From Sansalvadorimonas sp965221135 (GTDB taxonomy: Bacteria; Pseudomonadota; Gammaproteobacteria; Pseudomonadales; Endozoicomonadaceae), in NCBI GenBank assembly GCA_965221135.1, contig CBDCRZ010000069.1, positions 276,108-340,107 of the forward strand: a stretch of DNA of 64,000 bases, read 5' to 3'. Positions 7,376 to 16,008 of the stretch are shown here, piece by piece (position 1 is the stretch's first letter; each line of letters opens with the position of its first letter). A program made the translations under genes and the position numbers. Under the pieces are notes generated by a model, which was given only the letters and a program-made list of their open reading frames with translations, was not told where the DNA came from and did no database searches.

Positions 7376-10186
7376 TTGTTTCGCCTGTATCGTTGGTTCT
7401 GTCTTTTGCAGGTGTGGGGAATGGTCGTATATTTCCTGTGCTTTACTGCTGTATTAGCAGCACCACCGAAAGGGTATGTCTGGCATGGCCCTTTGTATTC
7501 TTATGCCTATGAAGCGGATGTAAAAAGAGTTGCCTGCTCTGAATGTCAGCAGTTTCTGCCAGCATTTATATGCAAGGGCGGGAGGTTGAATCATCGACCC
7601 TGTGAAGGCTGCGTTCTGAAAGATTTAAAAGGCTATCACTTCCCTATAGAGCAAAAGGGCTGGCCAACACGGTGCTATCACAAAGATTGCTATCAGCCTC
7701 TCCCTGATGGCGAAGTCGATATGGTGCTTTTGGCTGAGACTCTTATGGAAGTTGAGGTTCCAACTATTCCCACTACTAAAGGTGTCGAGGCTCTTACAGA
7801 AAAAGAGGTCTGTATCCCCGTTATTACCAAACGCCCTCTCCGTATGAGTTTACTGGCCAGGTTTCGTCAACATAAAAAAGCAGCCAGGCTTGCTCCTGGT
7901 AAACTTATGAACGAGGCTGCTTTGGCCAAGGCTTTAAAAGATTATGCTGTTATTGATAGTCATAAGGTTGATAGTCATAAGGTTGATAGTCATAAGGTTG
8001 ATAGTCATAAGGTTGATAGTCATAAGGAGGGGGATGAGGACGGTGACGTAAGCGCCGATAAGAGCAACGAGGGTGCTGCCAAGGTTCTTATAGACGACCT
8101 CTTAGCTATTCCCCCGGCTAATGAGTTGAGTAAAGCGGCTTATACTCCAATCCCACTTCCCAGGATAGATCCTCAAATAGCTCCCATGATTGTTCCCGGG
8201 GAAGACGTCCAACCTGAATTTGAGCGAATTATGCCCCAGCAGCACATGGATATGCTGGGTAAGGTGTCTATATGGTGTGAGAATTGCGACGAAACAATGC
8301 CCTATAACGAATGGCGTTATCATCGTCGGGTTCACAGTGGTAGCCTTATTCCTTATCAAATAAAACAGCAGTCTCGAGCTGATGCCGTTCAAGCCAAAAT
8401 TAAGTCACCCTTCCTGCCAAGCCTGAAAGGGTATCTGAAAAAAGAAAAAGCCTATTTTATTGCTGATTACCTGACGCATTTGCGCTGTACATCTCGTCCG
8501 TTGATTGAGTTCATTCGCTCACCACACAAACATTCAGCCAAAAACCTGTGGGCAGAGCTTCACCGCCGGGACGTTAAGAAAAAAATTAAGGATGCCAAGG
8601 AGGCTTTAGAGTACCCCGATGATCTCGAAGGTTTTGAGGACATTGAAATCCCAGATAAGCCAAGATTGCGGTGTTTTAACTGTGAATACCCAATTCTGGA
8701 CCGGAATGTCTACACACGTATCCCTAAATTTGTAGAACGTGATTTTACAAAGGATTTTGTTGTGACCAATTTGGGGGTAAAAAGGCCACTGTCCCGTTTG
8801 GTTTATGATGGCTCGATCGCTGTAAGAACGGGAGGAATTATGCCGTGCCCAACATGCCAGATAGCTCAAAGAGCAATTCCTCCCAGTACAAGTTTTATGA
8901 TGGAAGACATTCAGGGCAGTAAGCACATGGAAAGTGTAATAACCGATATTGGTATGGCTGTAAAATCACTGAGACCTGTCCCTTCCTCAAAGGCTTACCC
9001 TCAAACTGGTGGCTACCTGTTAAAAGACTCACACACTTATACCTGGCTATCCCCTGGCAGTGCTACTCCTCCGGACGCAGTTCTGGGGAGTGCACATATT
9101 CAACTGGGTACCTATGAGCAGGACAATGAATTTTTTATGGAGTTAATCCGGCTTGATGAAGGTGAGGATGTCAGTTTTACGTTGTATGTGGAACAGGATG
9201 ATCGGCACAAAATCATTCGCAAGTCATCTCCGGTGGTGTTGGGTGAAGGGAATAAGACGGAAGCTGTTCATTTTTGGGGGATAGATGCCAAATGCGCATA
9301 CAGACTCATGCTGACCCGCAATGATATGCCTGCCAAACTTCTACGGGATATTACGGAAGATAAAAAAGAAGCGCGATGGACGCTTAATCACCCATTGGGG
9401 TTTCTTACATCCCTGCAAGGAAGTGGCGCTAGAAGCATCGTTACATTAAGTGAGATCGTGCACGGAAATGCTAAGGTGAGGCAGCAGTTTCAGGTATCGA
9501 ATTCCGCCAATCAACAACCTGTTCTGATATGGAAAGCTGAAATCAAAGAGAGCAATGCGGTGATTCCGGCAAAAGGCTACCTAAACAGCTCAAACATGAG
9601 CTTTACTCTCTCTCTTGGTTCGCGCTCTATTCGTTTTGTGCCCAGAGAAGGGTTGAAAGTGGTAAAAAAGGCGCAAACCTGGACCTACTACCAGCAGCTT
9701 CCACTGGACTTTTTGATTGGTAGTATGGATTGCGACGACCGTTTTACATTAATGTACAGTCAAGATAAACAGAAGCGGGACATTGTCCCCTCTAATGTTT
9801 ACAGGCAAGTGTTAGACCCTGTTACGGTGGGTACGGACTACCCATTGAATCCGGACGAAAAATTTCAAGGTTGGGTAAGTAAAGTTAACACTTTGGGAGG
9901 GTGTTCTTTCCGGGTCGGGTTACGTGTGAACGATGGAATGGTTCAAGGGCGCGTAATACCAGAAGCGACAGGATGTGCTGGCCCTGAAAGTCTTAAGACA
10001 TTTCAGATATATATTGATAATAAGCTTCTGGACAACGCGCCTGTCAATGAGTGGGCAGACTTCATACGATTGCCCTGGACAACAATGGTTGAGAAATACG
10101 CCAGGGGTTTTCGGCTGAATGTTATGAGCCGCATTGAAGATCAGTACATCCCTCCAGAAACCCTGTACCAGTGGACGGATTCCTGA
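7376..10186 (+). CDS. Large secreted Cys/His-rich protein with a C2H2-like finger and DSHKV repeats
   Basis: 936 aa, no family recognised. A signal peptide covers residues 1-29 (cleavage near LAA). The N-terminal region has Cys at about 54, 57, 66, 76, 79, 100 and 105, spaced like a treble-clef or RING-like zinc site. Residues 194-218 are five DSHK units. Around 301-320 there is C-X2-C-X11-H-X3-H followed by HSG, close to a classical C2H2 zinc finger. Two further CxxC pairs lie at about 433/436 and 491/494. The remaining 400 residues are beta-rich. The TTG start at 7376 is chosen because GGAAGTGA precedes it and it gives a full signal peptide; an ATG at 7421 would lose most of the positive n-region. 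It follows the CHASE2/M48 cluster in the same direction. It is likely periplasmic or exported; its function is unknown. Confidence 0.75.
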   Translation: MFRLYRWFCLLQVWGMVVYFLCFTAVLAAPPKGYVWHGPLYSYAYEADVKRVACSECQQFLPAFICKGGRLNHRPCEGCVLKDLKGYHFPIEQKGWPTRCYHKDCYQPLPDGEVDMVLLAETLMEVEVPTIPTTKGVEALTEKEVCIPVITKRPLRMSLLARFRQHKKAARLAPGKLMNEAALAKALKDYAVIDSHKVDSHKVDSHKVDSHKVDSHKEGDEDGDVSADKSNEGAAKVLIDDLLAIPPANELSKAAYTPIPLPRIDPQIAPMIVPGEDVQPEFERIMPQQHMDMLGKVSIWCENCDETMPYNEWRYHRRVHSGSLIPYQIKQQSRADAVQAKIKSPFLPSLKGYLKKEKAYFIADYLTHLRCTSRPLIEFIRSPHKHSAKNLWAELHRRDVKKKIKDAKEALEYPDDLEGFEDIEIPDKPRLRCFNCEYPILDRNVYTRIPKFVERDFTKDFVVTNLGVKRPLSRLVYDGSIAVRTGGIMPCPTCQIAQRAIPPSTSFMMEDIQGSKHMESVITDIGMAVKSLRPVPSSKAYPQTGGYLLKDSHTYTWLSPGSATPPDAVLGSAHIQLGTYEQDNEFFMELIRLDEGEDVSFTLYVEQDDRHKIIRKSSPVVLGEGNKTEAVHFWGIDAKCAYRLMLTRNDMPAKLLRDITEDKKEARWTLNHPLGFLTSLQGSGARSIVTLSEIVHGNAKVRQQFQVSNSANQQPVLIWKAEIKESNAVIPAKGYLNSSNMSFTLSLGSRSIRFVPREGLKVVKKAQTWTYYQQLPLDFLIGSMDCDDRFTLMYSQDKQKRDIVPSNVYRQVLDPVTVGTDYPLNPDEKFQGWVSKVNTLGGCSFRVGLRVNDGMVQGRVIPEATGCAGPESLKTFQIYIDNKLLDNAPVNEWADFIRLPWTTMVEKYARGFRLNVMSRIEDQYIPPETLYQWTDS
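7955..8029 (+). repeat. Five tandem 15-bp units coding DSHKV
   Basis: Four GATAGTCATAAGGTT units and a final GATAGTCATAAGGAG lie in frame in the 936-aa protein. They are nearly identical at DNA level, so copy number could vary by slippage without breaking the frame. The repeated His and Asp residues could bind metal, or the segment may be a flexible linker between the two Cys-rich regions. Confidence 0.95.
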
Positions 10187-10251
10187 ATCGGTGGATTCCT
10201 TTCTAATCTTGCCTATAACTGAAAGGGCTATTTCTACAGGCAGGAGATACC

Positions 10252-10893
10252 GTGTCAAAGGTTACCACTTATCTCTGTCCGGGTTGTGACCAGCTTTTAA
10301 AAACGGTTCCCTCTGAGCGAGGTTATTTAACCCGGTGCCCTCGTTGCTATCATCAGGTTCAGGGCGGCGGTGGCTCTCCCAATGTTATGGCCCACTGCCG
10401 AGCACTGACCCTTGCAGCTTTGATACTGTCTTTCCCGGCATACGCCTGCAGTATTCTGATGCTGGATATTGCCGGGACTCAAAGCGCAAATACTGTGGCT
10501 TCAGGAGTCTGGGCTCTGTGGCAACAGCAGCTCTATATGGTCTCCCTTCTGGTGTTTGTGTTCGCGGTTCTTGTCCCTTTGACGCGTCTTTCTTTACTTC
10601 TGCTTATTGTGTTGCCTTCCTACTCAGGGGCTGTGATTGTCTGGCGTGTACGGTTTATGCGGTTCCATCACATACTCCATGGCTGGGGTATGTTGGATAT
10701 TTTCTTGCTGAGTGTGCTGGTAGCCATTATCAAACTGGAAGACATGGCTGAAATCAGCTTTGGAATGGGTATGTATTGTCTGGCCGTTATGATGTTGCTG
10801 GAGATAAAAGCGTCGCAGTTATTGCCTCGGCAGAAGTTGTGGCAGTCGACCGGAAAAGCCGGGCAGTTGTATGACGGACAATTGCATGAATAG
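10252..10893 (+). CDS. PqiA/LetA-like membrane protein, first half
   Basis: 213 aa. A zinc-ribbon at the N-terminus (CPGC about residues 9-12, CPRC about 28-31) is followed by four membrane helices. The conserved PqiA block is present: SILMLDIAG, then GVWALWQQQLYMVSLLVFVFAVLVPLTRL, and GWGMLDIFLLSVLVAIIKLEDMA. In E. coli, PqiA and LetA (YebS) carry two such units in one chain; here they are two genes. AGGAG lies 6 nt before the GTG start. It is the first gene of a three-gene unit with the second half and the MCE protein, predicted to move lipids between the inner and outer membranes. Confidence 0.85.
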   Translation: MSKVTTYLCPGCDQLLKTVPSERGYLTRCPRCYHQVQGGGGSPNVMAHCRALTLAALILSFPAYACSILMLDIAGTQSANTVASGVWALWQQQLYMVSLLVFVFAVLVPLTRLSLLLLIVLPSYSGAVIVWRVRFMRFHHILHGWGMLDIFLLSVLVAIIKLEDMAEISFGMGMYCLAVMMLLEIKASQLLPRQKLWQSTGKAGQLYDGQLHE

Positions 10894-11497
10894 CGACCGG
10901 TTGTGCCATACCTGCTTTTATACCAGCTTTGCTAACAGCTGTGCTGACAGTGCGAGTGAAGTAAACCACTGTGTACGCTGTGGCAGTCGCCTGCATCACC
11001 GAAAACCAAACAGCATAGCCCGAACCTGGGCACTATTGTTAAGCGCCACGATTCTTTATATCCCCGCCAACACTTTACCGATGATGACGATAGTCAAATT
11101 TGGTCAGGCCAGTGACAGCACCATTCTGCAGGGGATTCTGCAATTGATGGGGCACGGCATGGTGCCTGTCGCTATTGTGGTGTTTGTCGCCAGTATTCTG
11201 GTGCCGCTGTTCAAAATAGTGGGCATGACCATTCTGCTTCTAAACGCTCAGGGAATACTTTATGGCGACCCTTTGAAGCTATCTCGACTCTACCGGTTTA
11301 TTGAGTGGATAGGGCGCTGGTCGATGCTGGATATTTTTATTATTTCCATTCTGGCTGCACTGGTGCAGCAAAAACTATTCACTATTTGTGGTGGTCATGG
11401 TGCTACGGCATTTGTGGCGGTGGTGATACTTACCATGCTGGCCAGCCAGACGTTTGACCCACGGTTAATTTGGGACCGATCTCAAGACCGTTCTTAA
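10871..11497 (+). CDS. PqiA/LetA-like membrane protein, second half
   Basis: 208 aa, overlapping the preceding gene by 23 bp in another frame, which suggests translational coupling. The N-terminus has paired cysteines (CHTC and CVRCG, a zinc-ribbon), followed by four helices with IPANTLPMMTIVKFGQ, ILQLMGHGMVPVAIVVFVASILVPLFKI and IGRWSMLDIFIISILAALVQ. This is the C-terminal unit of the PqiA family. An ATG at 10886 is an alternative start. Together with the first half it should form the inner-membrane partner of the MCE protein downstream. Confidence 0.85.
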   Translation: MTDNCMNSDRLCHTCFYTSFANSCADSASEVNHCVRCGSRLHHRKPNSIARTWALLLSATILYIPANTLPMMTIVKFGQASDSTILQGILQLMGHGMVPVAIVVFVASILVPLFKIVGMTILLLNAQGILYGDPLKLSRLYRFIEWIGRWSMLDIFIISILAALVQQKLFTICGGHGATAFVAVVILTMLASQTFDPRLIWDRSQDRS

Positions 11498-11511
11498 GGC
11501 AGGTACACACC

Positions 11512-13506
11512 ATGACAGGTTCCGCCGTAGAACCTCAGACACAAAAGAAGCGACGGTTGTCTCCTATCTGGCTGATACCCTTTTTGGCTCTGTGTATTGC
11601 AGTGTGGGTGGGGTGGCAGGCATGGAATGATCGAGGTATTCACATCACTCTGTTGTTTGAAAATGGTTCAGGCATCAAGGCCGGTCACACACAGGTACTT
11701 TATAACGGTCTGCAGGTTGGCAGGGTGAGTAAAGTTTCTATGGAGGCCAGCCTGATAGGAGTAAGGGCGCAGATTGATATGAATCGGGAGTTTGCAGACT
11801 GGCTGGGGAAAAAGTCTCAGTTCTGGCTGGTGAAACCGGAAGTGTCACTGGCCGGGGTGTCCGGCATAGAAACACTTCTTTCGGGGAATTACATTACCCT
11901 GCGCCCAGATAAAGGCGAGTTGGTGAAAGAGTTTCGTGCATTGAGTGAAGCCCCTCCTTTGGCGGAAGGTAAAAGGGGCCTTCATATATCTCTCGATGCA
12001 GACGATGTTGGATCCCTGGTTCCGGGCAGCCCGGTTTATTCCCGACATATTCCTGTGGGGGAAGTGGAACGGGTAACCCTTAAAGATAATGGCAAAGCCG
12101 TGCAAATTGATATGTATATTGAGCCGGAATATGCCAGCCTGGTGCGTAAAAACAGCAGATTCTGGAATGTGAGCGGCATTAAGGTCAGTGCGCCCATGGC
12201 CCATTTCAAGGTAGAAACAGAGTCCTTTCTTGCCATATTGAAAGGCGGGGTTGCTTTCAGTACACCGGACTGGAAGGCCAGAGGTGAACCATCCAAGTCC
12301 GGTGATCATTTTAAATTGTTCAGTGATTACGATACTGCGAAAGGCGGTATTCCCATTGATATCGACTTTCCGCTGGTTGCACATATTGTGCAGACCGGTG
12401 CCCGTGTCGTATTCCACGGTATTGATGTCGGGTTAATTCAGGACTCTATGATAAATGACAGTCTGAGTGGGTTTACGGTGAGGGTATGTATGAATCCGCA
12501 GGCTGCACCGACTTTGGTTGAAGGTGCCCGGTTCTGGCTGGTAGAGCCTCGCTTGAGTGTTCATGGACTGCAAGGCATGGATGCCCTGTTTTCGGGGCGC
12601 TATATCGCCATGGATGTCACGGAAGATGCGATTAAACGCGCTCAATCAACCAGGAAGTTTCAAGGTGCGCTGGAACAACCTCCTGCGGGCAAAGACACGC
12701 CTGGGCTGCATCTGACCCTCAAAGCTGACAGTACTGGCGGTATTTCCCGGGGCAGCGGCATCTGGCTGCGGGGCACTCAGGTGGGCTCTGTGCAGAATGT
12801 GGTGCTGAATGAGGAGGGCGTGGATATTGATATATTGGTTGAGCCAAAGTACCACCACTTCTTTCGGCAGGGGATGCGATTCTGGCGAATGTCCGGAGTT
12901 GCTGTCACGGGAAACCTGTCAAAATTCACAGTTGAATCACGACCATTAAGTGCAATCATCGGTGGTGGGATTAACTGCGACAGCCCCGAAGCTGCAATGG
13001 CTTTCGATCAAGACGGTAAAAGAGTTACAAAAAATAAACCTGCCCGGCTATTAAAAAACAGTGAAATCTTCGCACTATACAACGACAGGGGCGAAGCTTT
13101 TCTGGAAGGGAAATATATTCGTCTGTTCAGTGGCCGCCTGTCCTCTGCGCAACCCGGTAGTCCGGTTCTGTATCACGGTGTACAGGTGGGTGCTGTCTCA
13201 TCCACACGTTTGGCAGACCCTGCTGATCGTGTCGAGATTACCCTGCTTATTCAGTCCCGCTATGTACCTCTGGTTACTGAAGAGAGCCGGTTCTGGAATG
13301 TGGGCGGGCTGGACGTCAATATTAATGTGCTCAGCGGTATTAATGTGCGCACACCGTCTATGACTACCCTGTTTGAAGGGGGGATTGCCTTTGCCACTCC
13401 GGCAATCTCCCCTCCCTGCCCGGATACAGCCAGTTTTATGCTTCACGACAGGCCGAGTGACGAGTGGATTCACTGGAACCCTGCGATATCGTTAATGACG
13501 CAATGA
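11512..13506 (+). CDS. PqiB/LetB-like protein with five MCE domains
   Basis: 664 aa. One N-terminal membrane anchor (about residues 20-39) precedes five MCE units that start near residues 42, 156, 279, 398 and 533. Each has the hallmark (L/V)(Y/F)xGxxVGxV, for example LYNGLQVGRV, VFHGIDVGLI and LYHGVQVGAV. MCE proteins form hexameric rings that carry lipid across the periplasm. E. coli PqiB has three units and LetB seven, so five is in between. The start is ATG 11512, after AAGGCAGG; an upstream in-frame TTG lies inside the previous gene without a good ribosome site. No pqiC lipoprotein gene follows. Confidence 0.9.
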   Translation: MTGSAVEPQTQKKRRLSPIWLIPFLALCIAVWVGWQAWNDRGIHITLLFENGSGIKAGHTQVLYNGLQVGRVSKVSMEASLIGVRAQIDMNREFADWLGKKSQFWLVKPEVSLAGVSGIETLLSGNYITLRPDKGELVKEFRALSEAPPLAEGKRGLHISLDADDVGSLVPGSPVYSRHIPVGEVERVTLKDNGKAVQIDMYIEPEYASLVRKNSRFWNVSGIKVSAPMAHFKVETESFLAILKGGVAFSTPDWKARGEPSKSGDHFKLFSDYDTAKGGIPIDIDFPLVAHIVQTGARVVFHGIDVGLIQDSMINDSLSGFTVRVCMNPQAAPTLVEGARFWLVEPRLSVHGLQGMDALFSGRYIAMDVTEDAIKRAQSTRKFQGALEQPPAGKDTPGLHLTLKADSTGGISRGSGIWLRGTQVGSVQNVVLNEEGVDIDILVEPKYHHFFRQGMRFWRMSGVAVTGNLSKFTVESRPLSAIIGGGINCDSPEAAMAFDQDGKRVTKNKPARLLKNSEIFALYNDRGEAFLEGKYIRLFSGRLSSAQPGSPVLYHGVQVGAVSSTRLADPADRVEITLLIQSRYVPLVTEESRFWNVGGLDVNINVLSGINVRTPSMTTLFEGGIAFATPAISPPCPDTASFMLHDRPSDEWIHWNPAISLMTQ

Positions 13507-13519
13507 GTTTCTCCGTCTT

Positions 13520-13554
13520 GAGCCTGGTGTGAGAAGTGATTCTCAGTCAGGCTC
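13520..13554. terminator. Bidirectional terminator between the MCE gene and the GDSL-like gene
   Basis: GAGCCTG and CAGGCTC enclose a second inverted pair, TGAGAA and TTCTCA, forming a long hairpin between two convergent genes. T-rich flanks are short. It likely stops transcription from both sides. Confidence 0.6.
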
Positions 13555-15144
13555 TTAGAGAAATGGCTGCATGACTTCGTGGCTGGTTATCTCTGTCCGG
13601 TTATGACACTTATATCCATTGTCGTTCAATACCCGGCAGACCATTTCAGCCACAATATGGTGGCCTTTGTTTGTCAGGTTCACATCATCGTAGAAGAGGT
13701 GTTTCTCCGGGTTGTTACACTGGGCAACAGGTTTGCCAATAAACCGATAAACCGCGTTTAAAGATGACCCATCGCTGGTGATTGCTTTTGTCAGGCTGGT
13801 GGCAGGGTTCAGAACCGGAACCTGAATCATTGTGTGATCGGGCATAGCCTGCCCTTCATGCTCAGGCAACTTCAGGCAGGGCTGCATACACAGATGTTCT
13901 TTCTTAGCCTGTTCGGCCAGATGATGTGTGTCGGTAAAGGCAGTGATTTTGACCTGGTCGAACTGCTTCTTAATTTCACTTAATAATGCTTGTAAGCGGG
14001 TATTGTGGTCGGCAATTAGTGTTTGCATATGCTGCTGTCGTGTACCGGGTAGTTGCATCATGGCTGGCATATTCATGGGGGACAGCTGTTTAATCAGAAT
14101 ATGTCGGGCCTGGTTTTGAGTGATCAGCGTCGTCAGGCTCTCTTTTAAAGATTCAATAACCTCAGCCGGTTCGGCACCGTCAATCAGGTAGTCGTCTGAA
14201 CCATAGGCCAGCAGGTAGAGTGTGGATTCTGGTGATTTTTCCCCAGACTGATTTGCCTTGAGACCAAAGTCTTCAACCATGTGAGCGAAGCTGGGGGGCA
14301 CACCAATTTTCAGCATGTTTTCAAAACGGCACCTTCCATCCTTACTCATATTTTTCGCTGTGCTTTCCAGAAAGTTCTTGTCGGTAGTCCGCAGGTTTTT
14401 ATCCATGAGTGTACTGGCGACACCCTTGCCAATGTCTATGTAGGTGATCCAGTTATTCAGGGAGAGGGCTTCCTGCTCATTGGTGCGGCGGCGGATATGG
14501 CTGCCTGCATAGGCCAGACTCACAAACTGGGATGAGTCATCCGGGTCCAGTCCCATATTCTGCGCCAGCAATTCAGACCAGACACGAGTACCGTTTGTAA
14601 ACCTGCCACCCACATCATAAAGCTGCCCTGGGGGAAGAACGGGAAGACCTATACCGGGGTACAGCCATAGAATTGCGTTCAACAGCAGTTGGCTGCGATC
14701 AACAAGGAGGTCAAAGGGTTGGGAAACCCAGTGCGCCAGACTGGAGTGGTAGAGCGCGTTGGAAAGGATGGACAGCCCTGCAAGGCGAGACAGTACACCG
14801 TAATTCTTAACAACCGGAAGCTTGTCGAGAAAGGTATCCCAGTGCATATAACGGGCTCCGCCCATGATCGCGGCGGACAGTAAAAGAGATGAACCTATAT
14901 CAATGGCGTCCGGGCCGTAGAAACGAATATCTTCACGTAGTCGTGAAGGCTTTTTGCGACCAGACAACTCATCAAACAGTTCTCGTGTGTTACCTGTATC
15001 GCTGCTGGCATTACCAAACACCACCATATGTTTAATGATGACAGGTGAGGCAGGGTTTTCGGTGCTCTCATTGGCATGAAGGAATGGTGGAGCAAACAGT
15101 AAGGTGCACAGAATAAGCGACAACAGATGCTTGTAGGACTGCAT
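13555..15144 (-). CDS. Secreted GDSL/SGNH-family protein with substituted catalytic residues
   Basis: 529 aa from the ATG at 15144, which gives a clean signal peptide (residues 1-24, ending LHANE); an upstream in-frame start would add 20 residues. The family blocks are recognisable: VVFGNASSDTGN (about 41-52), GGRFTNGTRVWSELLAQ (about 179-195), YLLAYGSDDYL, and YDDVNLTNKGHHIVAE near the C-terminus. In active relatives such as thermolabile haemolysin these read FGDSLSDTGN, GxND and DxxHPT. Here the nucleophile Ser is Ala, the oxyanion Asn is Asp and the catalytic His is Asn. About 110 residues with hydrophobic helices are inserted between blocks I and II (about 67-178). It is most likely a binding or structural pseudoenzyme. 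Convergent with the MCE gene. Confidence 0.75.
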   Translation of the reverse strand: MQSYKHLLSLILCTLLFAPPFLHANESTENPASPVIIKHMVVFGNASSDTGNTRELFDELSGRKKPSRLREDIRFYGPDAIDIGSSLLLSAAIMGGARYMHWDTFLDKLPVVKNYGVLSRLAGLSILSNALYHSSLAHWVSQPFDLLVDRSQLLLNAILWLYPGIGLPVLPPGQLYDVGGRFTNGTRVWSELLAQNMGLDPDDSSQFVSLAYAGSHIRRRTNEQEALSLNNWITYIDIGKGVASTLMDKNLRTTDKNFLESTAKNMSKDGRCRFENMLKIGVPPSFAHMVEDFGLKANQSGEKSPESTLYLLAYGSDDYLIDGAEPAEVIESLKESLTTLITQNQARHILIKQLSPMNMPAMMQLPGTRQQHMQTLIADHNTRLQALLSEIKKQFDQVKITAFTDTHHLAEQAKKEHLCMQPCLKLPEHEGQAMPDHTMIQVPVLNPATSLTKAITSDGSSLNAVYRFIGKPVAQCNNPEKHLFYDDVNLTNKGHHIVAEMVCRVLNDNGYKCHNRTEITSHEVMQPFL

Positions 15145-15224
15145 TCTGGAATACCTGATGAAGATAGATAAACAGAAGCAGCTTAGTCGATCAAAGAACC
15201 ACAAAAGATGGAATGCGTATATAG

Positions 15225-15239
15225 ATAGCCTAATGCTAT
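15225..15239. promoter_or_regulatory. Candidate OxyR half-site upstream of ahpC
   Basis: The palindrome ATAGCCTAATGCTAT fits the OxyR pattern ATAG-N7-CTAT and lies about 100 bp upstream of ahpC. OxyR is the usual peroxide activator of ahpCF in this group. The second pair of ATAG/CTAT elements of a full OxyR site is not clear here. Confidence 0.4.
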
Positions 15240-15337
15240 TAAATTTATAATTTAAATTAATTTCTTTAATTTAAAGGTGAGGCATAAGATGTAACTGCAG
15301 ACACAAACCAAGTAGTTACTTTCAGAAGGAAAACATT

Positions 15338-15901
15338 ATGTCTTTAGTAAACCAGGAAATTAAGCCTTTCTCCGCCACCGCTTTCCACAACGGTGACTTT
15401 ATTCCAGTGACCGATGTAAACCTGAAGGGCAAGTGGTCCGTTGTATTCTTCTACCCTGCAGATTTCACCTTTGTTTGTCCTACGGAACTGGGTGATCTGG
15501 CGGATCATTACGAACAGCTGCAGGCCATGGGTGTTGAAATTTACTCCGTATCGACTGATACCCACTTCACCCACAAAGCCTGGCATGACAGCTCCGACAC
15601 TATCGGAAAGATCAAGTTCCCGATGATTGGCGACCCAACTGGCGCTATCACCCGTAACTTTGAAGTGATGATCGAAGAAGACGGCCTGGCACTGCGCGGC
15701 ACCTTTGTAATGAACCCTGAAGGCGTCATCAAAGTGGTGGAAACCAACGATCTGGGAATTGGTCGTTCCGCTAAAGAGCTGATCCGCAAAATTCAGGCAG
15801 CCCAGTATGTTGCTGAACACGACGGTGAAGTTTGCCCGGCAGCATGGCAGCCAGGTGAAGACACACTGGCACCGTCTCTGGATCTGGTTGGCAAGATATA
15901 A
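15338..15901 (+). CDS. ahpC: Alkyl hydroperoxide reductase subunit C (2-Cys peroxiredoxin)
   Basis: 187 aa, the usual AhpC length. It reduces hydrogen peroxide, organic peroxides and peroxynitrite in the cytoplasm. The peroxidatic Cys is in ADFTFVCPTE (about residue 47) and the resolving Cys in GEVCPAAW (about 166). AGAAGGA lies 8 nt before the ATG. It is followed by ahpF after about 107 bp in the same direction, the standard pair. Confidence 0.97.
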   Translation: MSLVNQEIKPFSATAFHNGDFIPVTDVNLKGKWSVVFFYPADFTFVCPTELGDLADHYEQLQAMGVEIYSVSTDTHFTHKAWHDSSDTIGKIKFPMIGDPTGAITRNFEVMIEEDGLALRGTFVMNPEGVIKVVETNDLGIGRSAKELIRKIQAAQYVAEHDGEVCPAAWQPGEDTLAPSLDLVGKI

Positions 15902-16008
15902 CCAGTACCTTCTCTCAGTCCTTCTGCTGCTTCCCCCCTCATCGAGTGATGGATATGGGGAGGCAGAATTTCACAGAAATTCTATTAAGCGGTATATCGG
16001 AGATCATC

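Noticed and set aside
7955..8029. Short CRISPR-like array
   Set aside because: The units are contiguous without spacers and lie in frame within a coding gene.
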